A stretch of 64,000 nt of DNA from Neorhizobium sp. SOG26 (GTDB lineage: Bacteria; Pseudomonadota; Alphaproteobacteria; Rhizobiales; Rhizobiaceae), in contig NZ_CP025513.1 of assembly GCF_003491345.1 (NCBI RefSeq), forward strand, positions 310,001-374,000. The letters run 5' to 3'. Made by a program: the position numbers and the translations under genes. Positions 29,565 through 38,635 of the stretch are shown here, piece by piece. The first letter of the stretch is position 1, and each line of letters starts with the position of its first letter. A model generated the notes under the pieces. It was not told the origin of the DNA and did no database searches. It saw nothing but the letters and a program-made list of their open reading frames with translations.

Positions 29565-30550
29565 TTCAGTTCTTCCATATAAGCCGAGATCTGTCGAAGC
29601 TCGTCGCTGGTCAGAGGTACGAGCGGCATGTTGTTACCGGGTTTCAGCGTTTGTGGGTCAGCAATCCAGGCGGCAAGTGAGCCACGTGTCGTTTCAAGAA
29701 GACCGGCACCAATGGTGCGGCGGCTGGCGACATGAGTGAGGTCGGGACCGGACGTGCCGGTCGCCGACGTGCCGCGGATCGTATGGCAGGCCGCGCATGG
29801 CTTGCTCATGAATACCGCCTTCCCGGCGGAAGCTTCAGCCATGGCCGGCTCGACCGCTGGCGCGGCTTGCGCAGCTACCCAGCGCTGATAGGCCGCGCCC
29901 TCCTCTACCACGACAACAAAAGCCATATGGCTATGCTGCAGGCCGCAGAATTCGGCACACTGGCCGCGATAGATACCGGGTCGCGTTGCTCTAATGGTGA
30001 TGATGTTTTTGCGCCCGGGGATCATGTCCAGCTTGCCAGCGAGGCTCGGGATCCACAGCGAATGGATGACATCGAGAGCTTCGAGCTCGAGACGAACGTC
30101 CTTGTTTACCGGAATGTGGAGCTCGTTCGCTGTCAGGAAGGGTGGCTCTTGATCAGAGGCCTGATAGGCGAACTGCCACCACCATTGCTGTGCCTTGACC
30201 CGCACAGTAAGCGACGCGCCGTTGCTGCTGTTCAGGTCTCGGGTCGTGTAGAAGCTGGCGATGGTGAGACCCGCAACAGTCAATATCGTGGCCGCGATCG
30301 CGAGCCGGATCGAGAGCGCCATCTTCCGTTCTGTGTCGCTGTCGCGACGCGGCACCTCCCGTCTACGGGCTAGAGCCCAGAGGAGGAAGCCGACTACCAT
30401 CAACCAGACCACGGTGCAGACCACGGTGATGAGTATGATCAGGTCCCTCAGCGCGTCGGCGGAATGGCCGTGGGTATTAAGCGCCGACTGGTTGCCGCTG
30501 CATCCCGTAAGAAAAACAAGAAGGGAGGCGCTGAACATAACTCTTGTCAC
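29561..30550 (-). CDS. coxB: Cytochrome c oxidase subunit II with fused cytochrome c
   Basis: 329 residues. Lipoprotein signal with lipobox LTGC (Cys17), two transmembrane helices, then the cupredoxin domain with VRVKAQQWWWQF and the CuA site (His163, C198AEFC202, His206, Met209). A cytochrome c domain follows with heme site C252AACH, making this a caa3-type subunit. Electrons would pass heme c, CuA, heme a. Overlaps coxA and the preceding cytochrome gene by four bases each. Confidence 0.93.
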   Translation of the reverse strand: MTRVMFSASLLVFLTGCSGNQSALNTHGHSADALRDLIILITVVCTVVWLMVVGFLLWALARRREVPRRDSDTERKMALSIRLAIAATILTVAGLTIASFYTTRDLNSSNGASLTVRVKAQQWWWQFAYQASDQEPPFLTANELHIPVNKDVRLELEALDVIHSLWIPSLAGKLDMIPGRKNIITIRATRPGIYRGQCAEFCGLQHSHMAFVVVVEEGAAYQRWVAAQAAPAVEPAMAEASAGKAVFMSKPCAACHTIRGTSATGTSGPDLTHVASRRTIGAGLLETTRGSLAAWIADPQTLKPGNNMPLVPLTSDELRQISAYMEELK

Positions 30551-31164
30551 GGTGTCGGCCCCTGGTCCGGATGCAGTGGCTCGGGTCCCTGGTTGAACAG
30601 GAGTGCGGCAGGCGCACGGTTTTCGGCTGGGCGGCCCGTCTTCTCATCATTGCGGGCGGTGGCGGTGACGCTCGCCGTGTAGGCACCGAGCGATTTGATA
30701 TAACCAGCGAGCTGCCAGATCTCGTCGGTGGTCATCCTGTTCCTGAAGGCCGGCATGCCGTGAGGGCGGCCATCGCGGATGGAGGCTACGATCGACACCA
30801 TGGATGGGCCATAGAGCCACCAGCCGTCGATGAAAGATGGGCCTTTACCGCCCGTGCCCTCCCCATGGCAGGCGGAACAGCCGAACCAGGAATACAGCCT
30901 TTTGCCCTGGCTCAAATCGAAGGCAGTAGTCTCATAGGGTTTGCCCAGCGCGAAGTAGACTTCCGGTGGCGTACCACTGATGGCGTTGGGCATGAGGCGG
31001 AGCTGGTCTAGCGCAGCGGTGAGCGGAGGTGACGCACGGTACTGCCGGGGCTCACGCATCCAGCCGACAACGGCGGCCAATGCAGCGAGACCGGCTGCTG
31101 CTCCCCCAAACCAGATCCTTGCCGACATCTTGTTGCCCATGGCTCCTGCCGACTGAACACGCAT
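30547..31164 (-). CDS. Membrane-anchored cytochrome c
   Basis: Up to 205 residues: anchor helix IWFGGAAAGLAALAAVVGW, then one heme site C96SACH in YSWFGCSACHGEG and a distal Met in HGMPAFRNRM. The DGWWLYGPSMVSIVASIRDG middle is typical of cytochromes near alternative oxidases. The ATG at 31164 is three bases after the molybdoenzyme stop; ATG at 31140 (after AGGAG) is an alternative. Probably carries electrons from the molybdoenzyme to the oxidase. Confidence 0.85.
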   Translation of the reverse strand: MRVQSAGAMGNKMSARIWFGGAAAGLAALAAVVGWMREPRQYRASPPLTAALDQLRLMPNAISGTPPEVYFALGKPYETTAFDLSQGKRLYSWFGCSACHGEGTGGKGPSFIDGWWLYGPSMVSIVASIRDGRPHGMPAFRNRMTTDEIWQLAGYIKSLGAYTASVTATARNDEKTGRPAENRAPAALLFNQGPEPLHPDQGPTP

Positions 31165-31167
31165 TAC

Positions 31168-33570
31168 TTATTGGATTGGCTCAGTCTGCGACCGAGTGAG
31201 GCGGATTGGCAAGAGTTTGTACGATGGCGTCTTTGCTTGCGGATCGTGATGGGCAAGCGGGAAAAGGGGGTTGGTTTCGGGATAATAGGCGGCACAGCAG
31301 CCCTTGGGAATGTCATAGGCGACGAGGCGCAAGCCCTTGACCTTCCGTTCCGTCTGCGGGTCGATCGCGGTGGTAAGGTCAACGATGTCACCTGGCGCGA
31401 AGCCCATGCTGATGATGTCGTGCTTGTTGACGAACACGACCTGCCGGGTACCGTTCACGCCGCGGAAGCGGTCGTTATAGCCATAGACCGTGGTGTTGAA
31501 CTGGTCGTTGGACCGCAACGTCGAAAGGTTGAGGACATTGCTCCCGGTCGGCGCGTCCTCAAATACCGGGAACAGACGCGGAGGTGTGATGAAGTTCGCC
31601 TTCTTGTTGGGAGTAACCCATTTGCGCTCGCGGGCCGGCACCGGGCGGTGAAAGCCCCCGGGCTGCATGAAGCGCTTGTTGAAGTCCCTGAACGTTTCCG
31701 GGTAGGTGCGCTCGATTGCGTTGCGGATTTCCGCATAATTTGCGACCCAGCTATCCCAAGGCACCGTACCCGTGGTGAGAGTTGCCTTCGCCATACCCGC
31801 GACGATAGCCGGTTCCGACAAAAGGTGGGGGCTTGCAGGCTTTGCCCGGCCGCGAGAGCCGTGGAACTGGGCAACGGAGCTTTCAATCGATACCTCCTGG
31901 GGGCCGCTCGCCTGATGGTCCACCTCCAGACGACCGAGACATGGGAGCAAGTAGGCAATCTTGCCGTGGATGACGTGGCTGCGGTTGAGCTTAGTGGCGA
32001 TCTGAACGGTCAAGGGGATCTCGCGCCAAGCTTCTTCCATGGCGGCGGTTTCCGGCACTGCCCGCAAAAAATTGCCGCCGAGGCTGATGAAGGCCTTCGT
32101 TTCGCCCTTGAGGATGGCCTTACAGGTGTCGACCGTCGTGTGTCCTTCCCAGCGAGGCGCTTCGAAGTGGTAAAGTTCTGACAGCTTGTCGAGGGGAACG
32201 AGCTCCGGCTTTTCGGTGATGCCGACTGTGCGCTGGCCTTGGACATTGGAGTGACCGCGCACGGCGCAGATATTGGCACCTGGCTTGCCGATATTGCCGC
32301 GCAGAAGCGCGAGGTTGGCGATCATCTGAACATTCTCGACGCCCATAATCTGCTGCGTCAAACCCATGCCGTAGCAGATGAGGACAGCGTCAGACGCGGC
32401 GTAGGTGCGCGCCGCCTCGATCATCTGACCACGGGTCAGACCGGATACCCGCTCGAGTTCGTCCCAGGAATAGTTACGTGCTGCAGCCGCGAACTCCTGA
32501 AACCCGGCCGTATGCTCGGCAATGAAGTCGTGGTCGAGCACATGTTTCTTGTCTGCAGCCGCCATCGAGGCGGCAAAGGCAACAGCTGCAGCATTGGCAG
32601 GATCCTTCGGCGCTGCATCGGATCCTGCAACTTTACTCAACGATGAGGCACGGAGCGCATCGTCGGCTTCGATAAGCGCCTTACTGACACCCATAAGCGC
32701 AGCAACATCGCCACCGTTTTTCAACTGGTAATAGTCGCTGGAGATCGGCGTTTCCTTTAGCGTCAACATTTCAGTTGGCGCCTGCGGGTTGGTGAACCGC
32801 TGAAGACCAGGCTCGCGCAGCAAGTTGAACGTGACGATTTTAACTCCGCGGTCGACGGCATCCTGAAGGTCGTGAAGAAGCCGCGGTGACGATGTGCCGA
32901 CGTTCTGCGCGATGTAGAAAATGCAATCGCAATTCTGAAAATCAGAGAGTACCGCCGTGCCGACCGTTGCGCCGATGCTTTGAGGCAAGCCGACCGACGA
33001 GCTTTCGTGGCACATGTTGGAGGAATCCGGCAGGTTGTTGCTGCCGTAGATGCGGGCGAACAACTGATACATGTATGACGTCTCGAGCGAGGCGCGACCG
33101 GAGGTGTAGAACTCGACGTTCTTCGGGTCGAAATGCCTCAGCTCGCGTCCGATTTCGGTGAAGGCGCTCTCCCAGGAGACGGGTATGTACTTATCGCTGG
33201 CTTCATCCCAACGCATCGGATGGATCAGCCGTCCCTGCTCCTCCAGATCGTGATCGAGCCAGCCTTCCAGTTCGCCAAGAGTGTGAGACGCAAAGAACGC
33301 TTCATCGACGCGGCGAGCGGTGATTTCCCAAGCGGTTGCCTTGGCGCCGTTTTCGCAGAACTCCAGGGGGTGGGGTTTGGCCGGTTTGGCCCAGGCACAA
33401 CTCACGCACATATAGCCTGCAGGTTTGTTCTGCTTGGCCAGCAGAGCAGAACCGGAAACAGGAACCTGTTCCCTAAGGACTATTTCGGTGACCGAGCGTG
33501 CTGAACCCCAACCACCTGCGGGCCCGCTATCAAAACCGATCTTGGGTTTGCTTTTTGGTCTTGCCGTCAT
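31168..33570 (-). CDS. FdhF/YdeP-family molybdopterin oxidoreductase
   Basis: 800 residues. The N-terminal cluster region reads MCVSCAW-FCENGAKA (Cys55, Cys58, Cys72), the three-Cys pattern of the YdeP branch. The Mo ligand is probably Cys187 in SSNMCHESSSVG, as in formate dehydrogenases. Further marks are CDCIFYIAQNVGTSSPR, LALLRGNIGKPGANICAVRGHSNVQGQRT and the C-terminal dinucleotide-binding domain (VYGYNDRFRGVNGTRQVVFVNKHD). No NAD- or quinone-reducing partner subunit is present; it is instead the first gene of the oxidase operon. Substrate (formate or other) not shown. A longer frame exists upstream, but the ATG at 33570 begins the family sequence. Confidence 0.88.
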   Translation of the reverse strand: MTARPKSKPKIGFDSGPAGGWGSARSVTEIVLREQVPVSGSALLAKQNKPAGYMCVSCAWAKPAKPHPLEFCENGAKATAWEITARRVDEAFFASHTLGELEGWLDHDLEEQGRLIHPMRWDEASDKYIPVSWESAFTEIGRELRHFDPKNVEFYTSGRASLETSYMYQLFARIYGSNNLPDSSNMCHESSSVGLPQSIGATVGTAVLSDFQNCDCIFYIAQNVGTSSPRLLHDLQDAVDRGVKIVTFNLLREPGLQRFTNPQAPTEMLTLKETPISSDYYQLKNGGDVAALMGVSKALIEADDALRASSLSKVAGSDAAPKDPANAAAVAFAASMAAADKKHVLDHDFIAEHTAGFQEFAAAARNYSWDELERVSGLTRGQMIEAARTYAASDAVLICYGMGLTQQIMGVENVQMIANLALLRGNIGKPGANICAVRGHSNVQGQRTVGITEKPELVPLDKLSELYHFEAPRWEGHTTVDTCKAILKGETKAFISLGGNFLRAVPETAAMEEAWREIPLTVQIATKLNRSHVIHGKIAYLLPCLGRLEVDHQASGPQEVSIESSVAQFHGSRGRAKPASPHLLSEPAIVAGMAKATLTTGTVPWDSWVANYAEIRNAIERTYPETFRDFNKRFMQPGGFHRPVPARERKWVTPNKKANFITPPRLFPVFEDAPTGSNVLNLSTLRSNDQFNTTVYGYNDRFRGVNGTRQVVFVNKHDIISMGFAPGDIVDLTTAIDPQTERKVKGLRLVAYDIPKGCCAAYYPETNPLFPLAHHDPQAKTPSYKLLPIRLTRSQTEPIQ

Positions 33571-34169
33571 CGCATCCAGCACCGCTCGGTAGATGCTGCA
33601 TCCTTTCCTCATCCCGAACAGGCAACGAACAAGCTTTGTCTCGAGAAGTTCCTTGGACGTGATGCAGGTCAATCCATGGCTTTTCGCACAGCTATTCGCG
33701 CCTGTGTCTCGACACTGGAAGGTGATTGCCGACAGGTACATGCCGATGATGCCTCTCGACTACGCCGAGAACTTCCGCGGGGCTCTTCCCGAACGTTAAG
33801 GGCATCAAAAGATAGAAGCGAACCTCAAGCGCCCGCCTCTGAGGGGCACAATGATAACTGACCGAGCTCCGTCGTTGCCCTCTACTAGCCTACAAAGAGC
33901 TGGCTCATTCCCCAACTTGATACTTCCGGGCGTCGGATGCTCGATTGGTCTAACGACCGTAGCGATGGCCGCTCCGAAAATGATGCCGATGAGGAACTGG
34001 GAAGTCTGACCTGGCCCAGCTGCGATCCCCGCGGCTGCAGCCAAATGTTGAATAGGATGTTAAATTGTGCACACTGCGCAGCCTCTCCACAAGCACTCAA
34101 ACGTCGTGCAGCTGATCAGGTGTGAGTGATCTTCGTAAAGGCGCATGGAGTTGTCCCATCGGTCGGATG
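33571..34169. other. Intergenic region (600 bp) upstream of the molybdoenzyme operon
   Basis: Contains the candidate promoter at 33628-33652. A minus-strand frame (34044-33805) encodes a glycine-rich hydrophobic peptide without recognised family; I do not call it. Confidence 0.45.
33628..33652 (-). promoter_or_regulatory. Candidate EcfG-type promoter of the molybdoenzyme/oxidase operon
   Basis: On the minus strand GGAAC (33652-33648), 16 bases, then TGTT (33631-33628), 58 bases before the ATG at 33570. The known rhizobial EcfG consensus is GGAAC-N16/17-CGTT; the first -10 base differs. Confidence 0.5.
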
Positions 34170-35036
34170 TCAGGCCGGAGCGGGAGGCTGCTCCCCTTCA
34201 TCATGAGGCACATCCTCCGTGAACAGTTCAGGCGGCACTTCGTTGGTGTACCTCTTGTTATGGTCTCGGAAATCAGTCCCTAGCAGACGGGCATACTCCC
34301 GTTCAGCAAGACCATAGCTACTCCCGGCAATGTCCTGGAGCTTCTCAAGATCGCGAATGACAACGACGTTGCGCAGGGAGCGGATAGCACCTTTCTCTTC
34401 GAGAAGATGGAAGGCATCTGTCACGCTCGGACGCCTGCTGGCCACCATGTAAGCAAGCGCGTCATGCGTACAGCGGAAGCAGTCTCCGTCAATCCTGTCG
34501 AAGCCCATCAACAGCCATCGTGCAAGCCGTTCATACGTCCTGCCTCGCACATTGGAGGCTGCCGTTGAGGCCACCTGAAGCTGTTGCGCTCGGACATAGC
34601 GTAGAAGAAGGCTACGCAGTTGAGAGTTCTCTTCGACGGCTGCCTTCAGCAACGGTGCATCAAGTCTCCATGCCAAACCCGCCATCTGCGCCCGTATGGC
34701 AAAAGGGGAGCGATCATCTCCCAAGACGATAGCTTCCCCGGTCATGCCCTCTCGACCGATCAGACCCAGTTCCACATCCCTCTTCTCATCGATATGAGAG
34801 GCGACGGAAGCGAGACTTTCCTCAGGAAAATAGACATGTGCCAACGGCTCGCCCGGATGCGCCAGCATCTGCAGCTTCTTTAGTTCCACCCGTTCCAGAT
34901 GCGGCTCGATACACGAGATGCAGTCCCGACCAGTCTTCAGCAGAACGTTCCGATATTCCCGCTCCACCACAGCCCTCTCAAGTTGGCGACGCTCCGTTCC
35001 CACATGAAAATACGGCTTAGCTTCAAGTTCAAGCAT
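34170..35036 (-). CDS. Crp/Fnr-family transcriptional regulator
   Basis: 288 residues: N-terminal cyclic-nucleotide-binding-like barrel (LERVELKKLQMLAHPGEPLAHVYFPEESLASVAS, VELGLIGREGMTGEAIVLG), a dimer helix (RYVRAQQLQVASTAASNVRGRTYERLARWLLM) and a C-terminal HTH (FRCTHDALAYMVASRRPSVTDAFHLLEEKGAI). The R-E-S residues for cAMP are not evident, and the Cys pair CISC near the N-terminus is not a standard Fnr cluster. Divergent from the secreted-repeat operon and next to the oxidase operon. The ATG at 35036 is used; a TTG two codons earlier is possible. Confidence 0.85.
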   Translation of the reverse strand: MLELEAKPYFHVGTERRQLERAVVEREYRNVLLKTGRDCISCIEPHLERVELKKLQMLAHPGEPLAHVYFPEESLASVASHIDEKRDVELGLIGREGMTGEAIVLGDDRSPFAIRAQMAGLAWRLDAPLLKAAVEENSQLRSLLLRYVRAQQLQVASTAASNVRGRTYERLARWLLMGFDRIDGDCFRCTHDALAYMVASRRPSVTDAFHLLEEKGAIRSLRNVVVIRDLEKLQDIAGSSYGLAEREYARLLGTDFRDHNKRYTNEVPPELFTEDVPHDEGEQPPAPA

Positions 35037-35225
35037 GTGCAAAGGACTGCCAGCTTTCAGAGCCTTGGTGATCGCCGCGTATGAAAATGAATGAGCTGGA
35101 TTTCACCATGCTGAGCGATCCGACGTCTTACTAGACGGCACACGGGCGGAGACCGCTGCAAGGTCCATCGGTCCGATCTTCCTAAGGTCGGAAGTCTTAC
35201 GCCCTATGACAAAAGTCCCTGGTAA

Positions 35226-35250
35226 GGAACGGGGAAGTTCCAGCCCTGTT
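35226..35250 (+). promoter_or_regulatory. Candidate EcfG-type promoter of the secreted-repeat operon
   Basis: GGAAC (35226-35230), 16 bases, TGTT (35247-35250), 53 bases before the first ATG. The -35 is also half of a GGAAC-N6-GTTCC palindrome (35226-35241). Confidence 0.5.
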
Positions 35251-35302
35251 GTGTCTGCATCTTCGTATCCGACAAAGCGAAGACGCAACAAGGAGGAAAA
35301 GA

Positions 35303-35869
35303 ATGAATATGATCAAGCACGTGGCGGTCGCTGCCGCCCTTCTTGCGGGCACGACTCTTTCCGCATATGCGCAGACAAGCAGCACCGTTGGTACGGGAGG
35401 CACCTCGGCAGGCGGTGGCACATCCACCAGCACGGTCGGCACCGGCGGAAGTTCGACCGGCACCTGTCCCACCGACACCGATTGCGGCTCCGGCTCGGCT
35501 TCGACGCTCGGCACGGGTGGCACGTCGGCAGGAGGTGGTGAGTCCAGCAGTTCGGTGGGTACGGGCGGTTCAGCGGCCGGCTCGGGTAGCGGCTCTGGTT
35601 CTGCATCGACGTTGGGAACCGGTGGCACCTCCGCGGGTGGTGGCGAGTCGAGCAGTTCAGTCGGAACCGGTGGCTCGGCCGCGGATTCCGGTAGCGGTTC
35701 TGGTTCTGCCTCCACGGTCGGCACCGGGGGCACCTCTGCCGGTGGCGGCCAGTCAGCAAGCTCGGTGGGCACCGGCGGAAGCGCGGCCGGGAGCGCGGGT
35801 GACGAGAATGGCCAGGGCAAGAAGGCATGTCCTCCGGGTCAGGCGAAGAAGAATGGCGGCTCCTGCTGA
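35303..35869 (+). CDS. Secreted Gly/Ser/Thr-rich tandem-repeat protein
   Basis: 188 residues. Signal peptide MNMIKHVAVAAALLAGTTLSAYA, then four repeats of about 36 residues, each made of S-T-V/L-GTGGTSAGGG followed by S-x-S-V-GTGGSA, linked by GSGSGS. Two Cys (CPTDTDC) interrupt the first unit, and the C-terminus is KKACPPGQAKKNGGSC. AGGAGGAAAAGA precedes the ATG. I do not recognise a family; the composition suggests an extended or beta-roll extracellular or periplasmic protein. First of three related genes. Confidence 0.8.
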   Translation: MNMIKHVAVAAALLAGTTLSAYAQTSSTVGTGGTSAGGGTSTSTVGTGGSSTGTCPTDTDCGSGSASTLGTGGTSAGGGESSSSVGTGGSAAGSGSGSGSASTLGTGGTSAGGGESSSSVGTGGSAADSGSGSGSASTVGTGGTSAGGGQSASSVGTGGSAAGSAGDENGQGKKACPPGQAKKNGGSC

Positions 35870-35935
35870 TCCATTGTTGAAGACGGGCGGCGGTCGAAAG
35901 GTCGGCTCCCGTCCCCTTCCCGGGAGGAACTCATT

Positions 35936-36313
35936 ATGAAATCCCAGTCACTTGTCTCGAAAAGCGCCTTGGCGCTGCCCGTCATTCTTATCACCATGGT
36001 CGCCGTTGCAGCGCTCGCCGAACAGGTGAAGCTCGATGACGGTACGACCTGCACTATCATCGAAAGCACATCGACGCCCGGAAACGGGACATCCACCTCC
36101 GTGACCGCCGGCAGAGGAGGCGTGTCGTCGTCGACTACTGTTGGCGGGCAAACCGCCACCTCAAGCTCAGGTGGGGCCGCAGCGTCATCCTCTGCTTCGT
36201 CCGGCAGCGCGGGCGGTCAGGCATTTTCGACGGCCAGCGCCACCCGCCCGGACGGTTCAGTCATCACCCGCCGGTCTGACGGTACCTGCGATATCACCAA
36301 GCCTGCCAAGTAA
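35936..36313 (+). CDS. Secreted Ser/Gly/Thr-rich protein
   Basis: 125 residues. Signal peptide ending VAVAALA, then EQVKLDDGTTCTIIES, a Ser/Gly/Thr-rich middle (GGVSSSTTVGG, SSGGAAASSSASSGSAGG) and a tail RPDGSVITRRSDGTCDITKP, which pairs with the DGTTC near the start as two similar cysteine strands. GGGAGG before the ATG. 66 bases after the first repeat gene, same operon. Function unknown. Confidence 0.75.
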   Translation: MKSQSLVSKSALALPVILITMVAVAALAEQVKLDDGTTCTIIESTSTPGNGTSTSVTAGRGGVSSSTTVGGQTATSSSGGAAASSSASSGSAGGQAFSTASATRPDGSVITRRSDGTCDITKPAK

Positions 36314-36324
36314 GGAGAAGAAGC

Positions 36325-36768
36325 ATGTTGAAGACAATCACCCTGGTTGGCGCCGTTGCCTTTGCCGCATATTCCTTCAGCCCTGCGGCCGCTCAGGACT
36401 GCGACGCAGCCGGCACGGTCGGTTCAGGTGGCAGTGCGGCTGCCGGCGGAACTTCTGCAAGTACGCTCGGAACCGCCGGAACATGCCGCACCGCCAATGG
36501 CACGACCTCCTCGATCGCCTCTGGTGGCAGTGCCGCTGCGGGCGATGGTAAGACCATGAGCAAGACCAATGTGGTCGAGAACCCGAACAAGCTGCAGACG
36601 CAATCGAAAGCACAGGCGATGGACAAGGGCACCTTCAGCAAGTCGAGGACCAAAACGACGGCGAAGGGCGACAGCCTGAAAAGCACCACGCGCACCATGT
36701 CGCATGTGCCTGGCCAGAAGCCGGTAAAGAGCACGACGGACAGCAGCGTCGTCCTACCGCAGCAATAG
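36325..36768 (+). CDS. Secreted Gly/Ala-rich protein with basic tail
   Basis: 147 residues. Signal peptide MLKTITLVGAVAFAAYSFSPAAA, then two copies of a GSGGSAAAG-like motif around STLGTAGTC, and a Lys/Thr/Ser-rich C-terminal half (KSRTKTTAKGDSLKSTTRTMSH). Eleven bases separate it from the previous stop, and AGGAG precedes the ATG. The shared STxGT and GGSA-AG motifs tie it to the first gene. Function unknown. Confidence 0.75.
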   Translation: MLKTITLVGAVAFAAYSFSPAAAQDCDAAGTVGSGGSAAAGGTSASTLGTAGTCRTANGTTSSIASGGSAAAGDGKTMSKTNVVENPNKLQTQSKAQAMDKGTFSKSRTKTTAKGDSLKSTTRTMSHVPGQKPVKSTTDSSVVLPQQ

Positions 36769-37488
36769 GAGACGAAGCTCGACCTTTAGGCATACCGAGG
36801 CAACCTCGGCGCATGCCCTATCGCCAGAATATAGTGACTCCGAAAGAAGGCGCGACCAAGCAGGTGTCAATCCCGCCATCCGCCGTTGTAGGAGCATGAC
36901 TGACTTGGCTATCAACGGTTTGCTCCAGGCCGGGAATCCACCAGTGATGACGAAGCTATTTCGAAGTCGCAGGTGAAGCCGGCAGGTGCATAGTCTGCTT
37001 GAACGCGTCCCCTCGGTTCTACGTCGCTATCCCCAGATCAGACGCGAACCAAAGCCTTTGCCCGATGGCATGGTGACCGGAGGCCCGCCTCGCTCTTCCC
37101 ACCGCAGTTCAGCGCAGGTTGCTCAGTCTGAGCGTTGTGCCCTAACTTCCACTGTATCAGCACGCGGCCACCGTCGACTGACCATGCTGCCGCAGCATGG
37201 TGGTCTTGCCATTGCTTGTTCCAGGGGGCTGGCTGCGCTTCCGGTGCCGGATGTTAACGCGATGATGGTGTTGTTCTGCCGCGACCTGGCACCCACTCAG
37301 CGGTGGCGGGATTCATCGCAGCCGAGGGTCGGCTCTCGGGCGGATCCCGGCGGAACAGTTTGGGTCCTGGATCATTCCCAAGGCAGCGATACTAGCAAGT
37401 CCATAGCATGTAGCCTTGCCCTCAGTAACTCGACATCGCCGGTCGGGGTCTGAACGGGACGAAGCTTTAACCTTGCGGACGAATAGCA
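36769..37488. other. Intergenic region (720 bp)
   Basis: No recognisable gene. A perfect 9-bp palindrome ACCATGCTG-CCG-CAGCATGGT lies at 37181-37201. The plus-strand frame 36986-37453 has no family resemblance. Confidence 0.4.
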
Positions 37489-38472
37489 ATGGCGCTCCAC
37501 CTCGACGATCAGGATATCCGGCAAGCAGAGCGCTTCAACCAGTTGCTGCGGTACATACCGCGCTACCGCACTGATCGCCGGTACAACGCATGGCTGGTTC
37601 AAACTCTCCTGCGCGTTTGGGAGCGACTTCCGGGGCGAGTTGCTCTCGATCATAGTTTGCGGATTGAAGAGCGTCACATCGCCGGCACCGAGCGCTCTCT
37701 CCGACTGCGGCTGATCGTACCGCGGGAGCAGCCGCGCGGTATCTACCTCACCTTCCATGGAGGAGCCTGGGTTATGGGCACTCCACGACTGGATGACTCC
37801 ATCAACACCCGGATTGCCCGGGAGTGTCGGCTTGTTGTGGCAAGCGTCGACCATCACCTTGCACAAGATGACCGCGTGGACTGGGCTATTGCAGATGCTC
37901 GCCACGCCGCAGAGTGGGCAGCAGAAGCCAGTCGAGAATTTGGAGTGGAACACGTCATCGTCGGCGGCCAATCGTCAGGGGCACATCTGGCGGCTTGTGC
38001 GCTCCTGCATCTGCGTTCATTGCCAGGAATAACACTTTCAGGCGCGGTCCTGTTTTATGGTGCCTATGACATGGCGGGGTCACCTGGTCTCCGGCAGTCA
38101 TCGTCGAAGACGCTCCTGATCGATGGGAAGGCCGCCTATCGCAACCTGCTGCGATCGACGTCTGGGTTAGACGATGAGGAGCGACGCGCGCCTTGGCTTT
38201 CACCCCTTTATGCCGAACTTCACGGACTCCCTCCTGCCCTTCTCATCGCGGGCGAGCTAGACCCCCTCTTCGACGACAGCGTCCGCATGGCCGAGCGGTG
38301 GAACGAAGCAAACTCCAACGCCGAACTGATCCGCGTTCCGCATGGAGTCCACGGGTTCGACCGCTTGCCGCTTTCGATGGGTGCAAAGGTTCATTCTCAT
38401 GTGCGCGAGAAGCTGCGGGAATGGTTGGAGGACCGAAAGCCGCTGTGCGGCATTGTCGGCCGCCGCGCCTAA
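37489..38472 (+). CDS. Alpha/beta hydrolase, hormone-sensitive-lipase type esterase
   Basis: 327 residues. Oxyanion-hole motif in LTFHGGAWVMGTP, nucleophile elbow GGQSSGAHLAA, acid in IAGELDPLFDD and His in VPHGVHGFDRLP, in the order of the HSL esterase family. Acts on short-chain esters or a similar small substrate. The N-terminal cap (DIRQAERFNQLLRYIPRYRTDRRYNAWLVQ) is helical. No signal peptide. Confidence 0.85.
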   Translation: MALHLDDQDIRQAERFNQLLRYIPRYRTDRRYNAWLVQTLLRVWERLPGRVALDHSLRIEERHIAGTERSLRLRLIVPREQPRGIYLTFHGGAWVMGTPRLDDSINTRIARECRLVVASVDHHLAQDDRVDWAIADARHAAEWAAEASREFGVEHVIVGGQSSGAHLAACALLHLRSLPGITLSGAVLFYGAYDMAGSPGLRQSSSKTLLIDGKAAYRNLLRSTSGLDDEERRAPWLSPLYAELHGLPPALLIAGELDPLFDDSVRMAERWNEANSNAELIRVPHGVHGFDRLPLSMGAKVHSHVREKLREWLEDRKPLCGIVGRRA

Positions 38473-38603
38473 GGTCGCATCGTCGCTAGGGAGCCCGCGC
38501 GTTCATCGCTCGAGTCGCCCGACGGAGTGCTTGCCTCGAAGGGAGCAAAGCGATCGCTCCGACACGGCTCTGCTCGTCCCCGCTGCTCTTTCTGCAGACA
38601 CAT
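38469..38603 (-). CDS. Possible 44-aa protein or small RNA locus
   Basis: A minus-strand frame beginning at ATG 38603 (MCLQKEQRGRAEPCRSDRFA...) and ending at 38469, overlapping the esterase stop. It follows a GGAAC-N16-GGTT promoter motif at 38660-38636. There is no good ribosome-binding site, so an untranslated RNA is equally possible. Confidence 0.25.
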   Translation of the reverse strand: MCLQKEQRGRAEPCRSDRFAPFEASTPSGDSSDERAGSLATMRP

Positions 38604-38635
38604 GAGAAGCAAGCGCGGATTTCTCTGCGTACGGC

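Noticed and set aside
31171..32181. 336-codon plus-strand frame
   Set aside because: Antisense to the molybdoenzyme, with no recognisable motif.
35226..35241. GGAAC-N6-GTTCC palindrome as a promoter for the divergent Crp/Fnr gene
   Set aside because: On the minus strand the sequence 16 bases from GGAAC is AGGG, not an nGTT, so only the plus-strand promoter is proposed.
35197..35828. Long proline-rich minus-strand open frames
   Set aside because: They are the mirror of the Gly/Ser repeat gene (GGC/GGT and TCG/ACC codons read backwards as Pro, Arg and Ala) and lack ribosome-binding sites.
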